Positions 17,182 through 25,878 of a stretch of DNA of 64,000 bases are shown in pieces; within the stretch, counting starts at the first letter, position 1; every line of letters begins with the position of its first letter. The position numbers and the translations under genes were made by a program. The stretch is from Micavibrio sp. UBA1850. Lineage in GTDB: Bacteria > Pseudomonadota > Alphaproteobacteria > Micavibrionales > Micavibrionaceae. The notes beneath the pieces are model-generated. The model made no database searches and was not told the DNA's origin. It saw only the letters and a list, made by a program, of their open reading frames with translations. Location of the stretch: the NCBI GenBank assembly GCA_002338525.1, contig DDIM01000004.1, forward strand, positions 203,378 through 267,377, given 5' to 3'.

Positions 17182-19638
17182 ATGAAATTATTCGGAAAAT
17201 TTATTCTTTGGTGCTTTTCTCTTGGGCTTTTAGGCCTGATTGCCGGTGTAGTGTTAATCGTGGGCGTATTTCATTATTATGCTCAAGACTTACCGGATCA
17301 CACCTTTCTTAAAGACTACGAGCCACCAGTTGTGACGCGTGTACATACAGGTGATGGTCGCTTATTGGCAGAATTTGCGCAAGAGCGCCGTATATTTGTT
17401 CCTATTGAAGAAATTCCTGATCTGGTGAAAAATGCATTTATCGCCGCAGAAGATCAGAATTTTTACACGCATCCGGGTGTTGATTTTAAAGCCGTTCTGC
17501 GTGCCGTTGTCATCAATTTAAAAAATGTTGGTAAAAATCGCCGTATGGTTGGGGCATCCACGATATCACAACAGGTAGCCAAAAACTTTCTACTGACCAA
17601 TGAACAATCATTCGAGCGAAAAATCAAAGAAGCCATCATTGCCTATCGTATGGATAAGGCGATGTCTAAGGACCGTATTTTAGAACTTTATTTAAACGAA
17701 ATATTCCTAGGCAACCGATCTTACGGTGTTGGTGCTGCAGGTTTGAACTATTTCAACAAGCCTTTGGATGAATTATCAATCAGCGAAGCCGCCTACCTTG
17801 CCGCCCTGCCAAAAGCGCCGAGCACATACCACCCCATTCGAAATCACGACAAGGCGATTGCACGTAGAAACTGGGTTATCTCACGCATGCTTGCAGAAGG
17901 CTTCATTGAAAAGGCGCAGGCTGATCTGGCGGAAGTCAAGCCGCTTCGCACACAAATGCGAACTGTCAAAAACATTGTAGATGCCCCGTATTTTGCCGAA
18001 GAAGTACGCCGTAAAATGTTGAGCGCCTATGGCGATGACAGCATTTATAAAAGCGGGCTATCCATTCGAACAACAATTGATCCGACACTTCAAGATATTG
18101 CTGTACGGTCATTGCGTGAGGGGCTTTCCGCTTATGATCGTCGTCATGGATATCGCGGACCTGTAAAAAGGTCTTCAGATGAACAGGATTTGAAAACTGT
18201 TTTGATCCAACAAGGCATGCTGGATACGTGGGAGCTGGCTTTGGTCAAAAATGCCTCAGGCCGAATATTAACCCAAGGCGGCAAAACAGGAACGCTACAA
18301 GAAAAAGATCTTGAGTGGGCAAGCGGCGACAATTCTTTGCAAGCAGGCAATGTGGTTATGGTCGAAAAGGTTGAAGAAGGCTCGTATGCGCTTCGCCAAG
18401 TGCCAAAAATCCAAGGGGCAATCATGGTAATGGACCCACATACTGGGCGTATCCTTGCTATGCAAGGGGGATGGACATTTGACAAAAGCGAATATAACCG
18501 TGCAACGCAAGCCTATAGACAGCCAGGATCTGCATTTAAGCCGTTTATTTATCTAACCGCGCTGGAGCAAGGCCTTACGCCTTCTACGCGTGTTTTAGAC
18601 GCACCGTTTGAATATGAAGATCGCCCCGGCAATGTGTGGAAACCAAAAAACTATTCCAACCAATTTTATGGCCCAACACCCCTTCGGGTTGGCGTTGAAA
18701 AATCCAGAAACCTTATGACTGTGCGTTTAGCACAACATGTAGGCATGGACAGCGTCGTTGATACCGCCAACCGTTTTGGTATTGGCGAAAATTTACAACC
18801 GCTTCTTGCCAACTCTTTGGGGGCCAGCGAAACGACCCTGCTTGCAATGACCTCTGCTTATGGCATGCTTGTGAACGGCGGTAAAAAGATTGTTCCAACA
18901 TTTATTGACCGTATCCAAGATCGCTATGGTAAGACGATGTTCCAACATGACAACCGGACATGCATGGACTGCGGAGACTTTATTCAATGGGAGTACCAAG
19001 GTGTTCCAAATATCCCAGATACCCGCGCCGTTGTCAGTAATCCGCAAAATGTTTACCAGATCGTCTCAATCCTAGAAGGCGTGGTAGAGCGTGGTACGGC
19101 ACGCAGGCTAAAGGCGCTTAATCGTCCCTTGGCTGGAAAAACGGGTACAACGAATGACTCTCGTGATGCGTGGTTCATGGGCTTTTCTCCTGATTTGGTC
19201 GTGGGCGTTTATATGGGTTTTGATAACCCCAAGCCTTTAGGGAACAGAGAAACAGGATCATCTGTGGCGCTTCCTGTGTTTAAATCATTTATGGAAGAGG
19301 CATTGAAAGATGTGCCAGCCACACCGTTCCGTTTACCAGAAAATATGCGCCAAATTCGTGTAAACCCCAAAACTGGGCAACGCGTCAACCCACTGGACGA
19401 GGCCGGTATTTGGGAAGCTTTTGTTGAAGGCACAAGCCCGGAATCATCGCAAATTATTATAGATGGCGGCTTTGTCGGCGAATATGATCGAGAGTGGTTA
19501 TTTGATGAAAACGGCGATAATACTGACCCATACTCATTATATTATGGGTCTCGCGATGAAAATGAAGGTGGTGCACCTGATGCAATAAACCCACCGACGC
19601 CACCAAGTTCTGGAATAGGCACGGGCGGTTTGTATTAA
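17182..19638 (+). CDS. mrcA: Penicillin-binding protein 1A, bifunctional transglycosylase/transpeptidase
   Basis: PBP1A polymerises lipid II and cross-links peptidoglycan in the periplasm. The 818 residues have an N-terminal anchor (about 7-30). The GT51 transglycosylase domain carries the EDQNFYTHPG motif (Glu90), GASTISQQ and a RKIKEAIIAYRM region. A middle OB-like domain around PVKRSSDEQ is typical of 1A enzymes. The transpeptidase domain has SAFK (Ser450, Lys453), KSRN and KTGTT (Lys653). The C terminus is a Gly/Pro-rich tail. The gene stands alone downstream of a divergent Ter cluster. Confidence 0.96.
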   Translation: MKLFGKFILWCFSLGLLGLIAGVVLIVGVFHYYAQDLPDHTFLKDYEPPVVTRVHTGDGRLLAEFAQERRIFVPIEEIPDLVKNAFIAAEDQNFYTHPGVDFKAVLRAVVINLKNVGKNRRMVGASTISQQVAKNFLLTNEQSFERKIKEAIIAYRMDKAMSKDRILELYLNEIFLGNRSYGVGAAGLNYFNKPLDELSISEAAYLAALPKAPSTYHPIRNHDKAIARRNWVISRMLAEGFIEKAQADLAEVKPLRTQMRTVKNIVDAPYFAEEVRRKMLSAYGDDSIYKSGLSIRTTIDPTLQDIAVRSLREGLSAYDRRHGYRGPVKRSSDEQDLKTVLIQQGMLDTWELALVKNASGRILTQGGKTGTLQEKDLEWASGDNSLQAGNVVMVEKVEEGSYALRQVPKIQGAIMVMDPHTGRILAMQGGWTFDKSEYNRATQAYRQPGSAFKPFIYLTALEQGLTPSTRVLDAPFEYEDRPGNVWKPKNYSNQFYGPTPLRVGVEKSRNLMTVRLAQHVGMDSVVDTANRFGIGENLQPLLANSLGASETTLLAMTSAYGMLVNGGKKIVPTFIDRIQDRYGKTMFQHDNRTCMDCGDFIQWEYQGVPNIPDTRAVVSNPQNVYQIVSILEGVVERGTARRLKALNRPLAGKTGTTNDSRDAWFMGFSPDLVVGVYMGFDNPKPLGNRETGSSVALPVFKSFMEEALKDVPATPFRLPENMRQIRVNPKTGQRVNPLDEAGIWEAFVEGTSPESSQIIIDGGFVGEYDREWLFDENGDNTDPYSLYYGSRDENEGGAPDAINPPTPPSSGIGTGGLY

Positions 19639-19752
19639 TCATTGATGCTGTTCAATATTTTGGACTATGGCCGCTGAAATTTTTATGATACGATTCTTGT
19701 ATTCGTTTTAACGCGACCCCTCCTCACGACCAAAATCAAAAATTTAGGATAC

Positions 19753-21063
19753 ATGATGTCTCAGTTAACAGGTAAAAAACCAGCACTCCAGGTTAATAAA
19801 TTGATATACTCGGGGCGCGCCCGAGATTTATTCAAGCTTTGGTTAGTGAACCTGCTACTGGCTATTCCCACATTAGGTATTTATCGCTTTTGGGCAAAGG
19901 CAAAAATCAGACGATATCAGTCTGCGCATTTAAAATTAGGCAATGATTTTTTCGAGCATACGGGAACAGGAAAAGAATTGTTCGTAGGCTTTGCAAAAGT
20001 CATGGGTTTGTTCTTTTTAATATATATGTCATATAATTTCTTGGCATTTTTACCATTTGGCAAAGCCATCGTACTAGTGACAGCGCCATTATTATATATT
20101 GCGGTTTTCTATTTAATGTCAGTGGCCAGATATGCGTCTGTTCGATACATGGCAAGCCGTACCACTTGGCAGGGTGTTAGAGGAAGACTTGGTGGATCTG
20201 CTTTTTCATATGCAAATTTCGCACTTATAAGAACATTGATTAATATCGTGACGCTTGGCCTTAAAAAGCCAAAGTCGGATGTATTAAAACATAAATTCAT
20301 CATGGATAATTTGCAATTTGGTGCGCAGAAATTCTCATTTCATGGCACATCAAAGGGGCTGATGAAACCATTTCTGCTACAATATCTGCTTATATCGTTA
20401 CCTATTATAGCTGGAATTTTGATGGGTACCGCTTTCAATTCAAATGAAATATCCAGCAGTACTAAAACCAGAAATGATCAAAATATACAATCTTACGAAG
20501 GCTCATCATACGATCAGCACTCGCTTCTCCATTTGGCGAGTTTTGATGGCGCTACACGAACAAAATACGATAGCCACGTAATTGATGTGCAGTACAACGA
20601 AGACAGCACTCCTCAATCCGCGGATAAGACTGTAAAGGTTGACCCGAGCGCTGTAATACTCGCTGCCTTAGGCGCGTTTTTGGGCGCTGGTATGCTTATT
20701 GTGTTTCTTATACTTCTCGCATTTTCTGCTGTGTTTTTTATCATAACAGCCCCCTATAAAGTGGCATTAACACGCAAAAAATTTGCAGGTCTTAGTCTTG
20801 GTGATTTAAGGTTTAAAAATAAACTAACATTTGCATCATATATAGGCTTGGTTTTAGGGAATCTTGTCATAGCGCTATTTACGTTAACACTGGGCACGGC
20901 GCTTGTATGGAAACGGAATATGCAATTTATGGCACGCTATGTCATCATTGGTGGGGATATAGACAGCTTTTCTACAAAACAAGTCGAACTGCAAAAAGCC
21001 TCGGTGGGTGAAGGCTTGGGAGATGCGCTCGACCTTGATGCCGGCTTTGATATCGGTCTTTAG
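19753..21063 (+). CDS. DUF898 / YjgN-family multi-span membrane protein
   Basis: This 436-residue protein has repeated blocks typical of the YjgN family: FKLWLVNLLLAIPTLGIYRFWAKAKIRRY near the N terminus, and later a related block around FASYIGLVLGNLVIALFTLTLGTALVWKRNMQFMARYV. About six hydrophobic segments are visible. Between the halves is a polar stretch (about 228-290) that is probably extracytoplasmic. The family has no firm biochemical role. Its neighbour 18 bp downstream is an M48 metalloprotease, a pairing I recall from other proteobacteria. The start has AGGATAC just before ATGATG, so either ATG may be used. Confidence 0.88.
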   Translation: MMSQLTGKKPALQVNKLIYSGRARDLFKLWLVNLLLAIPTLGIYRFWAKAKIRRYQSAHLKLGNDFFEHTGTGKELFVGFAKVMGLFFLIYMSYNFLAFLPFGKAIVLVTAPLLYIAVFYLMSVARYASVRYMASRTTWQGVRGRLGGSAFSYANFALIRTLINIVTLGLKKPKSDVLKHKFIMDNLQFGAQKFSFHGTSKGLMKPFLLQYLLISLPIIAGILMGTAFNSNEISSSTKTRNDQNIQSYEGSSYDQHSLLHLASFDGATRTKYDSHVIDVQYNEDSTPQSADKTVKVDPSAVILAALGAFLGAGMLIVFLILLAFSAVFFIITAPYKVALTRKKFAGLSLGDLRFKNKLTFASYIGLVLGNLVIALFTLTLGTALVWKRNMQFMARYVIIGGDIDSFSTKQVELQKASVGEGLGDALDLDAGFDIGL

Positions 21064-21081
21064 ACGAAAGCAAATAAAGCT

Positions 21082-22164
21082 ATGAAGATAGAATGCTTAT
21101 ATTTTGATGGCCTTCAAACTAAAGAATATAGCTATACCCTAGATATAGAGTCAGATATTTTGGTGCTTACCGACCCTCAGACAAATCAGAAAAAAGTATT
21201 TTGGAGTGTGGACGAGATCAAAATCGTCCAAGAACCAACGCCAACAACACCCGGCAAAATTTCCAGCAAATCATCACCTGATGCACGCATAATTATTGCG
21301 TCTTCCCACGATTGGAAAAAATTCATAGATGCCCTGCCAGCAAGTTCAAAGCACATGGAATGGGTTTCTATGAAATGGCGCGCTATGCCCTTTTACGTTA
21401 TCTTGAGTATCGTGTGTTTGTTCATAATTATAAAAGCCACACCAGAACTCATGCAAAAAGCCGTCATTTTTGTACCCCAATCTGTAGAGAAAAAAATTGG
21501 AGACAATTACGTCGAGATGATCTCCGAGAAGGGGGTATGCGAAAGTGAGGCGGGGAATAAGGCGCTCGGTAAAATAATTAATACAATCAAACAATATCCT
21601 GAACTCTCCGACGTTGATTTGAAGGTCACGGTGATAGATCAAGACATAAAAAATGCCTTCGCATTCCCGGGGCGCTCAATTGTGATTTTCAAAGGGCTTA
21701 TCGAAACCGCCAAGACCCCAGAAGAGCTGGCATTTATCATTGCCCATGAAACGGGTCATATATCTGAACGGCATGCTATGAAAGGGTATCTTCAATCTCA
21801 GGGGCTGTCTCTTCTTATAAATATAATGGTTGGAAATATGTCCCCTGCTGGGAATAGCTTACCGGAAATAGCCGGAACATTTGGTAATCTGCATAATGTT
21901 CGTCACTATGAAGACGATGCAGACGCATTTGCGCTAAGCGTATCGCAACATATAAATATGGATCACAGGGACGGCGCCGCCTTTTTCGAACGCATAGCCA
22001 AAAAGGAAAAAGCTTACGCCTTTATTCCAAAATGGTTATCAACTCATCCCGAGACGAAGCAAAGAATTAAAAAGATAAAAGAATTTCGCTCTGATGAAAC
22101 GGTGGAATATACCCCTATTTTGAACGAAGAAGAATGGCAGAGCCTACAAAGCATTTGCCAATAG
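21082..22164 (+). CDS. Membrane-anchored M48-family zinc metalloprotease
   Basis: The protein has 360 residues. The N-terminal cytoplasmic region (1-100) is followed by a transmembrane segment at about 103-119. The M48 peptidase domain has the zinc motif HETGH (His222, Glu223, His226) and a downstream YEDDADAFAL helix supplying the third ligand (Glu near 277). LSTHPETKQRIKKIKEF near the end is typical of the BepA/Oma1-like group. Such proteases degrade misfolded envelope proteins. It follows the YjgN-like gene by 18 bp and is almost certainly cotranscribed; it may process or be guided by that membrane partner. Confidence 0.92.
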   Translation: MKIECLYFDGLQTKEYSYTLDIESDILVLTDPQTNQKKVFWSVDEIKIVQEPTPTTPGKISSKSSPDARIIIASSHDWKKFIDALPASSKHMEWVSMKWRAMPFYVILSIVCLFIIIKATPELMQKAVIFVPQSVEKKIGDNYVEMISEKGVCESEAGNKALGKIINTIKQYPELSDVDLKVTVIDQDIKNAFAFPGRSIVIFKGLIETAKTPEELAFIIAHETGHISERHAMKGYLQSQGLSLLINIMVGNMSPAGNSLPEIAGTFGNLHNVRHYEDDADAFALSVSQHINMDHRDGAAFFERIAKKEKAYAFIPKWLSTHPETKQRIKKIKEFRSDETVEYTPILNEEEWQSLQSICQ

Positions 22165-22214
22165 CACTTGCTTATTTTTTAAATCCACCAAACCTTTTTA
22201 TGTTATAAATCCCT

Positions 22215-22781
22215 ATGGATAATAGTTTAGCAGGAAAAATACTTATTTCTTCACCACATATTGGTGATCCACGTTTTGAAAAAAGCGTCATATATATGTG
22301 CTCTCATGATGAGGACGGCGCAATGGGTATACAAATCAATCGTCCATTAACGAAATTAAAGCTCGCCGATCTGCTACAGGATTTAGAACTCGAGGGACAA
22401 GTCGACACAAAAGCAGATCTAGACGCATATATTGGTGGACCTATGAGCCCAGAGCGAGGGTATCTTATTCACACACCACGGCTTAACACACAAGATACTT
22501 TAGAAATTAACAAACACATATCGGTATCAGGAACGCTAGCTTCTCTAAAAGGGATGACCGAAAACGACAATATATCATCGGACGCGATATTTGCTCTTGG
22601 TTATGCAGGCTGGACAAGCGGTCAATTAGAAGATGAGCTAAAAGAGGGGGCGTGGCTCGTCTTCTCAGACCATGACAGCACCCTAATATTTGATCATCCT
22701 CGTGATACATTATGGGAGGCCGTGATGACACGCATTGGCATTAACCCATCGGCATTAACAGGACAAACCGGACAGGCGTAA
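22215..22781 (+). CDS. yqgE: YqgE/AlgH family protein
   Basis: The 188-residue length fits the family. Conserved elements are LAGKILISSPHIGDPRFEKSVIYMCSHDEDGAMGIQINRP near the start, YIGGPMSPERGYLIH, and ALGYAGWTSGQLEDELKEGAWLV. The family is widespread in proteobacteria and of uncertain biochemical role; AlgH was linked to alginate regulation in Pseudomonas. The next gene, an exported hydrolase, begins 6 bp downstream. Confidence 0.93.
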   Translation: MDNSLAGKILISSPHIGDPRFEKSVIYMCSHDEDGAMGIQINRPLTKLKLADLLQDLELEGQVDTKADLDAYIGGPMSPERGYLIHTPRLNTQDTLEINKHISVSGTLASLKGMTENDNISSDAIFALGYAGWTSGQLEDELKEGAWLVFSDHDSTLIFDHPRDTLWEAVMTRIGINPSALTGQTGQA

Positions 22782-22787
22782 ATAAAC

Positions 22788-23675
22788 ATGATACGACAAA
22801 ATCTATTAACAACAATTTTCATCATATGTTTTGCGATATTCTCTCCTGCTGTTGCTCAAGAGGAGGCAGAAGAGAGCGCAGAACGGAGAGTAGAACAGTC
22901 AGTGGAACAGCGGATAGATGTAAATAAAACATCAGATATTAGATATGGAAACGATCCGCGCAACCTCCTAGATATTTATCATCCCCAAGACGCAAAAAAT
23001 GCGCCTGTGATTTTAATGGTGCATGGGGGCGCATGGCGTAAGGGTGATAAAACAAACCAATCTGTTGTCGAAAATAAAATGGAAAAATGGACGCAAGAAA
23101 GGTTTATTTTCGTGTCGACCAATTATCGACTGCATAAAACACAGCCCTATAATCAGGCGCAAGATGTACGTCGTGCCATACTCTACATTCAAAAAAATAT
23201 TGCCAATTATGGCGGGAACCCTAACGATATTATTTTGATGGGTCATTCGTCAGGCGCCCATCTCGTGGCATTAGTAAATGTACGTCCTCAGCTAGCCTAC
23301 AATATGGGCGTAACCCCATGGAAGGGCGCTGTTATACTTGATACGGATGCCCTTGACGTCGTATCGCTCATGAAGGCGCCTCATCCATCATTTTACGATA
23401 ATGTTTTTGGTAGTAAGCTATATGATTGGACAAAATCATCTCCCCGCGCGCAATTAAAAGAAAACGCATTTCCAATGTTGCTTGTCTGCTCTAGTAAAAG
23501 ACGTACGGCGTGTGATACGGCAGAAGAATTTTCAAAATATGCACGCACTTTAAACGTAAAGGCGCGCGTAATGCCACAGGATTTGTCCCACAAGGATATA
23601 AATCGATATTTAGGCATAGACAATGAATACACACAAAAAGTGGACGAATTTATTCAGGAGCTTTTGTCAAATTAA
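22788..23675 (+). CDS. Exported alpha/beta hydrolase (esterase-like)
   Basis: This 295-residue protein has a signal peptide (about 1-24, ending SPAVAQ), a Glu-rich linker, and an alpha/beta-hydrolase domain. HGGAWRKGDK forms the oxyanion hole, GHSSGAH holds the nucleophile Ser, and later Asp (after LLVCSSKRRTAC) and His (DLSHKDIN) complete a plausible triad. The pattern resembles kynurenine-formamidase/carboxylesterase-like enzymes such as the BD-FAE group, but the substrate cannot be told. It lies 6 bp after yqgE, and its 3 prime end overlaps the convergent GNAT gene by 26 bp. Confidence 0.88.
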   Translation: MIRQNLLTTIFIICFAIFSPAVAQEEAEESAERRVEQSVEQRIDVNKTSDIRYGNDPRNLLDIYHPQDAKNAPVILMVHGGAWRKGDKTNQSVVENKMEKWTQERFIFVSTNYRLHKTQPYNQAQDVRRAILYIQKNIANYGGNPNDIILMGHSSGAHLVALVNVRPQLAYNMGVTPWKGAVILDTDALDVVSLMKAPHPSFYDNVFGSKLYDWTKSSPRAQLKENAFPMLLVCSSKRRTACDTAEEFSKYARTLNVKARVMPQDLSHKDINRYLGIDNEYTQKVDEFIQELLSN

Positions 23676-24261
23676 GACCATAAAGAATATGGTCTTGTCG
23701 TGTTCCATTGATATTTAGATATGCCTTTGCAAGGCCATCACGTTCAAATGAAAAACGCTTTAACAAGGCTTGGCTCCGTTGATTATGCGTTAAGGTGGCC
23801 GCATTGATACGCGCAAGCCTCAAACCGTTTGCACATAAACAAATCGCAGCATCCAATGCTTCGCTCATCAGGCCATGGCCTTGTTTGTCTTCCGCTATCC
23901 AATACCCTAATGATCCAAACTGTGCAGCACCACGCACAACGTTGTTGATGTTAATGCCACCAATGAGCTTGTTGTTGTCTAGGGCGTAGATGAAGAAAAA
24001 ATAACCGCGATCTTCACGCCATTCTTTACGCTGATATTGAATACGTTTTTGAAAAGAAAGAGGAGTGTCCCAATCATCGGCCCATACAGGATCAAAGGGT
24101 TTAAGATATTCCTCATTTTTATGACGGAGCGCTTTCCATTCCGTAAAGTCTGTGCCTTGTGGGGGGCGTAAAAGCAGGCGATCTGTTATGATTTTCGTAT
24201 GTACAAATGACGGAAAACCTTCGATCTCACAGTGTCCAAATTGCGAGAGCTGAAAGCGCAT
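23650..24261 (-). CDS. GNAT-family N-acetyltransferase (RimJ/RimL-like)
   Basis: The protein has 203 residues. It shows the typical start of the RimJ/RimL group (IITDRLLLRPPQGTDFTEW), a GGININNV strand, LGYWIAEDKQGHGLMSEAL as the acetyl-CoA-binding motif, and a C-terminal LKRFSFERDGLAKAYLNINGTRQDHILYGL. It probably acetylates a protein N terminus or a small amine. The start codon overlaps the M16 protease stop by one base, so translation is coupled. The gene ends a long minus-strand operon. Confidence 0.9.
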   Translation of the reverse strand: MRFQLSQFGHCEIEGFPSFVHTKIITDRLLLRPPQGTDFTEWKALRHKNEEYLKPFDPVWADDWDTPLSFQKRIQYQRKEWREDRGYFFFIYALDNNKLIGGININNVVRGAAQFGSLGYWIAEDKQGHGLMSEALDAAICLCANGLRLARINAATLTHNQRSQALLKRFSFERDGLAKAYLNINGTRQDHILYGLNLTKAPE

Positions 24262-25523
24262 TATGCCACCATTCTTTTTGAAATCGCATCATAAGATTCT
24301 AGAGCGCCTAGATCGCCTAGTGCTGAAAATGTAAGTTTTGAGCCAAATATCTTCTGCGCAACGTCACAAACATCTTTAACACTTACCGCCTCAATTTTCG
24401 AAAGACGGTCTGGGATATCAATAATATCACCCGTTTGAAGCAAGCATTTGCCAAGCTGGTCTGCACGACGATTGACAGATTCGCGCGACATAAGGAAACC
24501 CGCCTTCATTTGTGTTTTGGCGCGTGCCAATTCTGCGTCTGTAACTGATTGCGTGGATTTTAAAAGCTCATCACATACAACGGGTACAAGCTCAGTTAAA
24601 TCTTTAGGGTTGGTTCCTGCATACACTGAAAATAAACCGCTATCTGAATTAGACATGGCGTATGTATATATGTCATACACCAACCCGCGCTTTTCACGAA
24701 TTTCTTGAAAAAGGCGTGATGACATACCCCCGCCCAATACGGCAGATAATGTACGCATCGCATAATAATCATCAGCGTTATAAGAAACATTTTCAAAACC
24801 CATAAATATATGGGCTTGTTCTAAATCGCGTGTCTGGCGTATATCACCGGCTGTATATTCCGGCTTGATATACGCACGGTCTTGATTTTTAGGCAGTGAT
24901 TGAAATGCCTCGGAGACTTGATCTACAAAAACGTCATGATCAACATGACCTGCCCCAATCACGACCATACGCGAGGGCGTATAATGTCTTTGCACATAGT
25001 CTTGCATCGCATGTTTAGGCATGGACTGAATTCGTTCAACAGATCCTAATATGGGCGCGCCAATTGTTTGGTCCTTAAACGCTTGCATTTGCGCCAAATC
25101 AAATATGTGATCGTCGGCTGCGTCCTGATACATGCCTATCTCTTGGATAATGACGCCGCGTTCACGTTCAATCTCATGATCTGGAAAGGTGGAGTATTGC
25201 AGCATGTCTGAAATCATGTCCAACCCAAGGGTGTAATCATCTTTAAGCATGTGCACATAGTATGCTGTTGTCTCTCGGCTTGTGTACGCGTTCATGCGCC
25301 CACCCACATTTTCAATCTCTTCAGAAATACTGAGCGCATCGCGCTTTTGTGTACCCTTAAACACCATATGTTCCACCATATGGGCAACACCATTATATGT
25401 TATGTCTTCGTGGCGTGCCCCTGTGCCACACCACACACCCAAAGCAACCGTATCAACTGACTTCATTGTGTCGGTGGCAATCGTTAAGCCATTTTCTAAA
25501 ACTGTTTTTTTCATTGAAGACAT
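24261..25523 (-). CDS. M16-family zinc protease (mitochondrial processing peptidase-like)
   Basis: The 420 residues carry the inverted zinc motif HxxEH as HMVEH (His48, Glu51, His52) and a downstream Glu in the ERGVIIQEIGM region. Also present are the glycine-rich LGGGMSSRLFQEIREKRGLVYDIYTY segment and a C-terminal inactive half. It is a catalytically competent single-chain M16B peptidase close to the mitochondrial processing peptidase beta group. An in-frame ATG three codons later is a possible alternative start. It begins 6 bp after the stop of the Cys-rich gene. Confidence 0.94.
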   Translation of the reverse strand: MSSMKKTVLENGLTIATDTMKSVDTVALGVWCGTGARHEDITYNGVAHMVEHMVFKGTQKRDALSISEEIENVGGRMNAYTSRETTAYYVHMLKDDYTLGLDMISDMLQYSTFPDHEIERERGVIIQEIGMYQDAADDHIFDLAQMQAFKDQTIGAPILGSVERIQSMPKHAMQDYVQRHYTPSRMVVIGAGHVDHDVFVDQVSEAFQSLPKNQDRAYIKPEYTAGDIRQTRDLEQAHIFMGFENVSYNADDYYAMRTLSAVLGGGMSSRLFQEIREKRGLVYDIYTYAMSNSDSGLFSVYAGTNPKDLTELVPVVCDELLKSTQSVTDAELARAKTQMKAGFLMSRESVNRRADQLGKCLLQTGDIIDIPDRLSKIEAVSVKDVCDVAQKIFGSKLTFSALGDLGALESYDAISKRMVA

Positions 25524-25529
25524 TAAATA

Positions 25530-25874
25530 TTACTCTTTCATGGACGGTGTGCCAGCAACGCATTTCCCACTTTGGCAGGTACAGGCTTGAATATCTGGAA
25601 ATCCGCATACACCGGCTAAACCATCTTTTTGGCATAGCTTTTTAACCAGATCAGGATTGACGACACTATCTTTATTCACGCATGCAGGATAGTACCCGCA
25701 ACAGTTCCCTACGTTTTTAACGACGCATTGAGAACTTTCATCGCATGATACATCAACGGATTGTTGGTAGCCTTTGACTGTTTGCACAACAGGTTGTTCA
25801 GCTTGCGATGTCAGTGAAAAATATAAAAAACAACCAACCACAGCAACCACCAAGGGGATAATAAACTTTTTCAT
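25530..25874 (-). CDS. Cysteine-rich exported small protein
   Basis: I do not recognise a family. The 114-residue protein has a signal or anchor segment (about 3-21) and then a mature region with about ten cysteines in patterns such as CDESSQC, CC, ACVNK, LCQK, VCGF and ACTCQSGKC. The even number and spacing suggest a disulfide-bonded fold of the small knottin or protease-inhibitor kind, but that is inference. It is wedged between an M32 carboxypeptidase (4 bp upstream) and an M16 protease (6 bp downstream), so it is certainly cotranscribed with two peptidases. Confidence 0.85.
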   Translation of the reverse strand: MKKFIIPLVVAVVGCFLYFSLTSQAEQPVVQTVKGYQQSVDVSCDESSQCVVKNVGNCCGYYPACVNKDSVVNPDLVKKLCQKDGLAGVCGFPDIQACTCQSGKCVAGTPSMKE

Positions 25875-25878
25875 GAAA

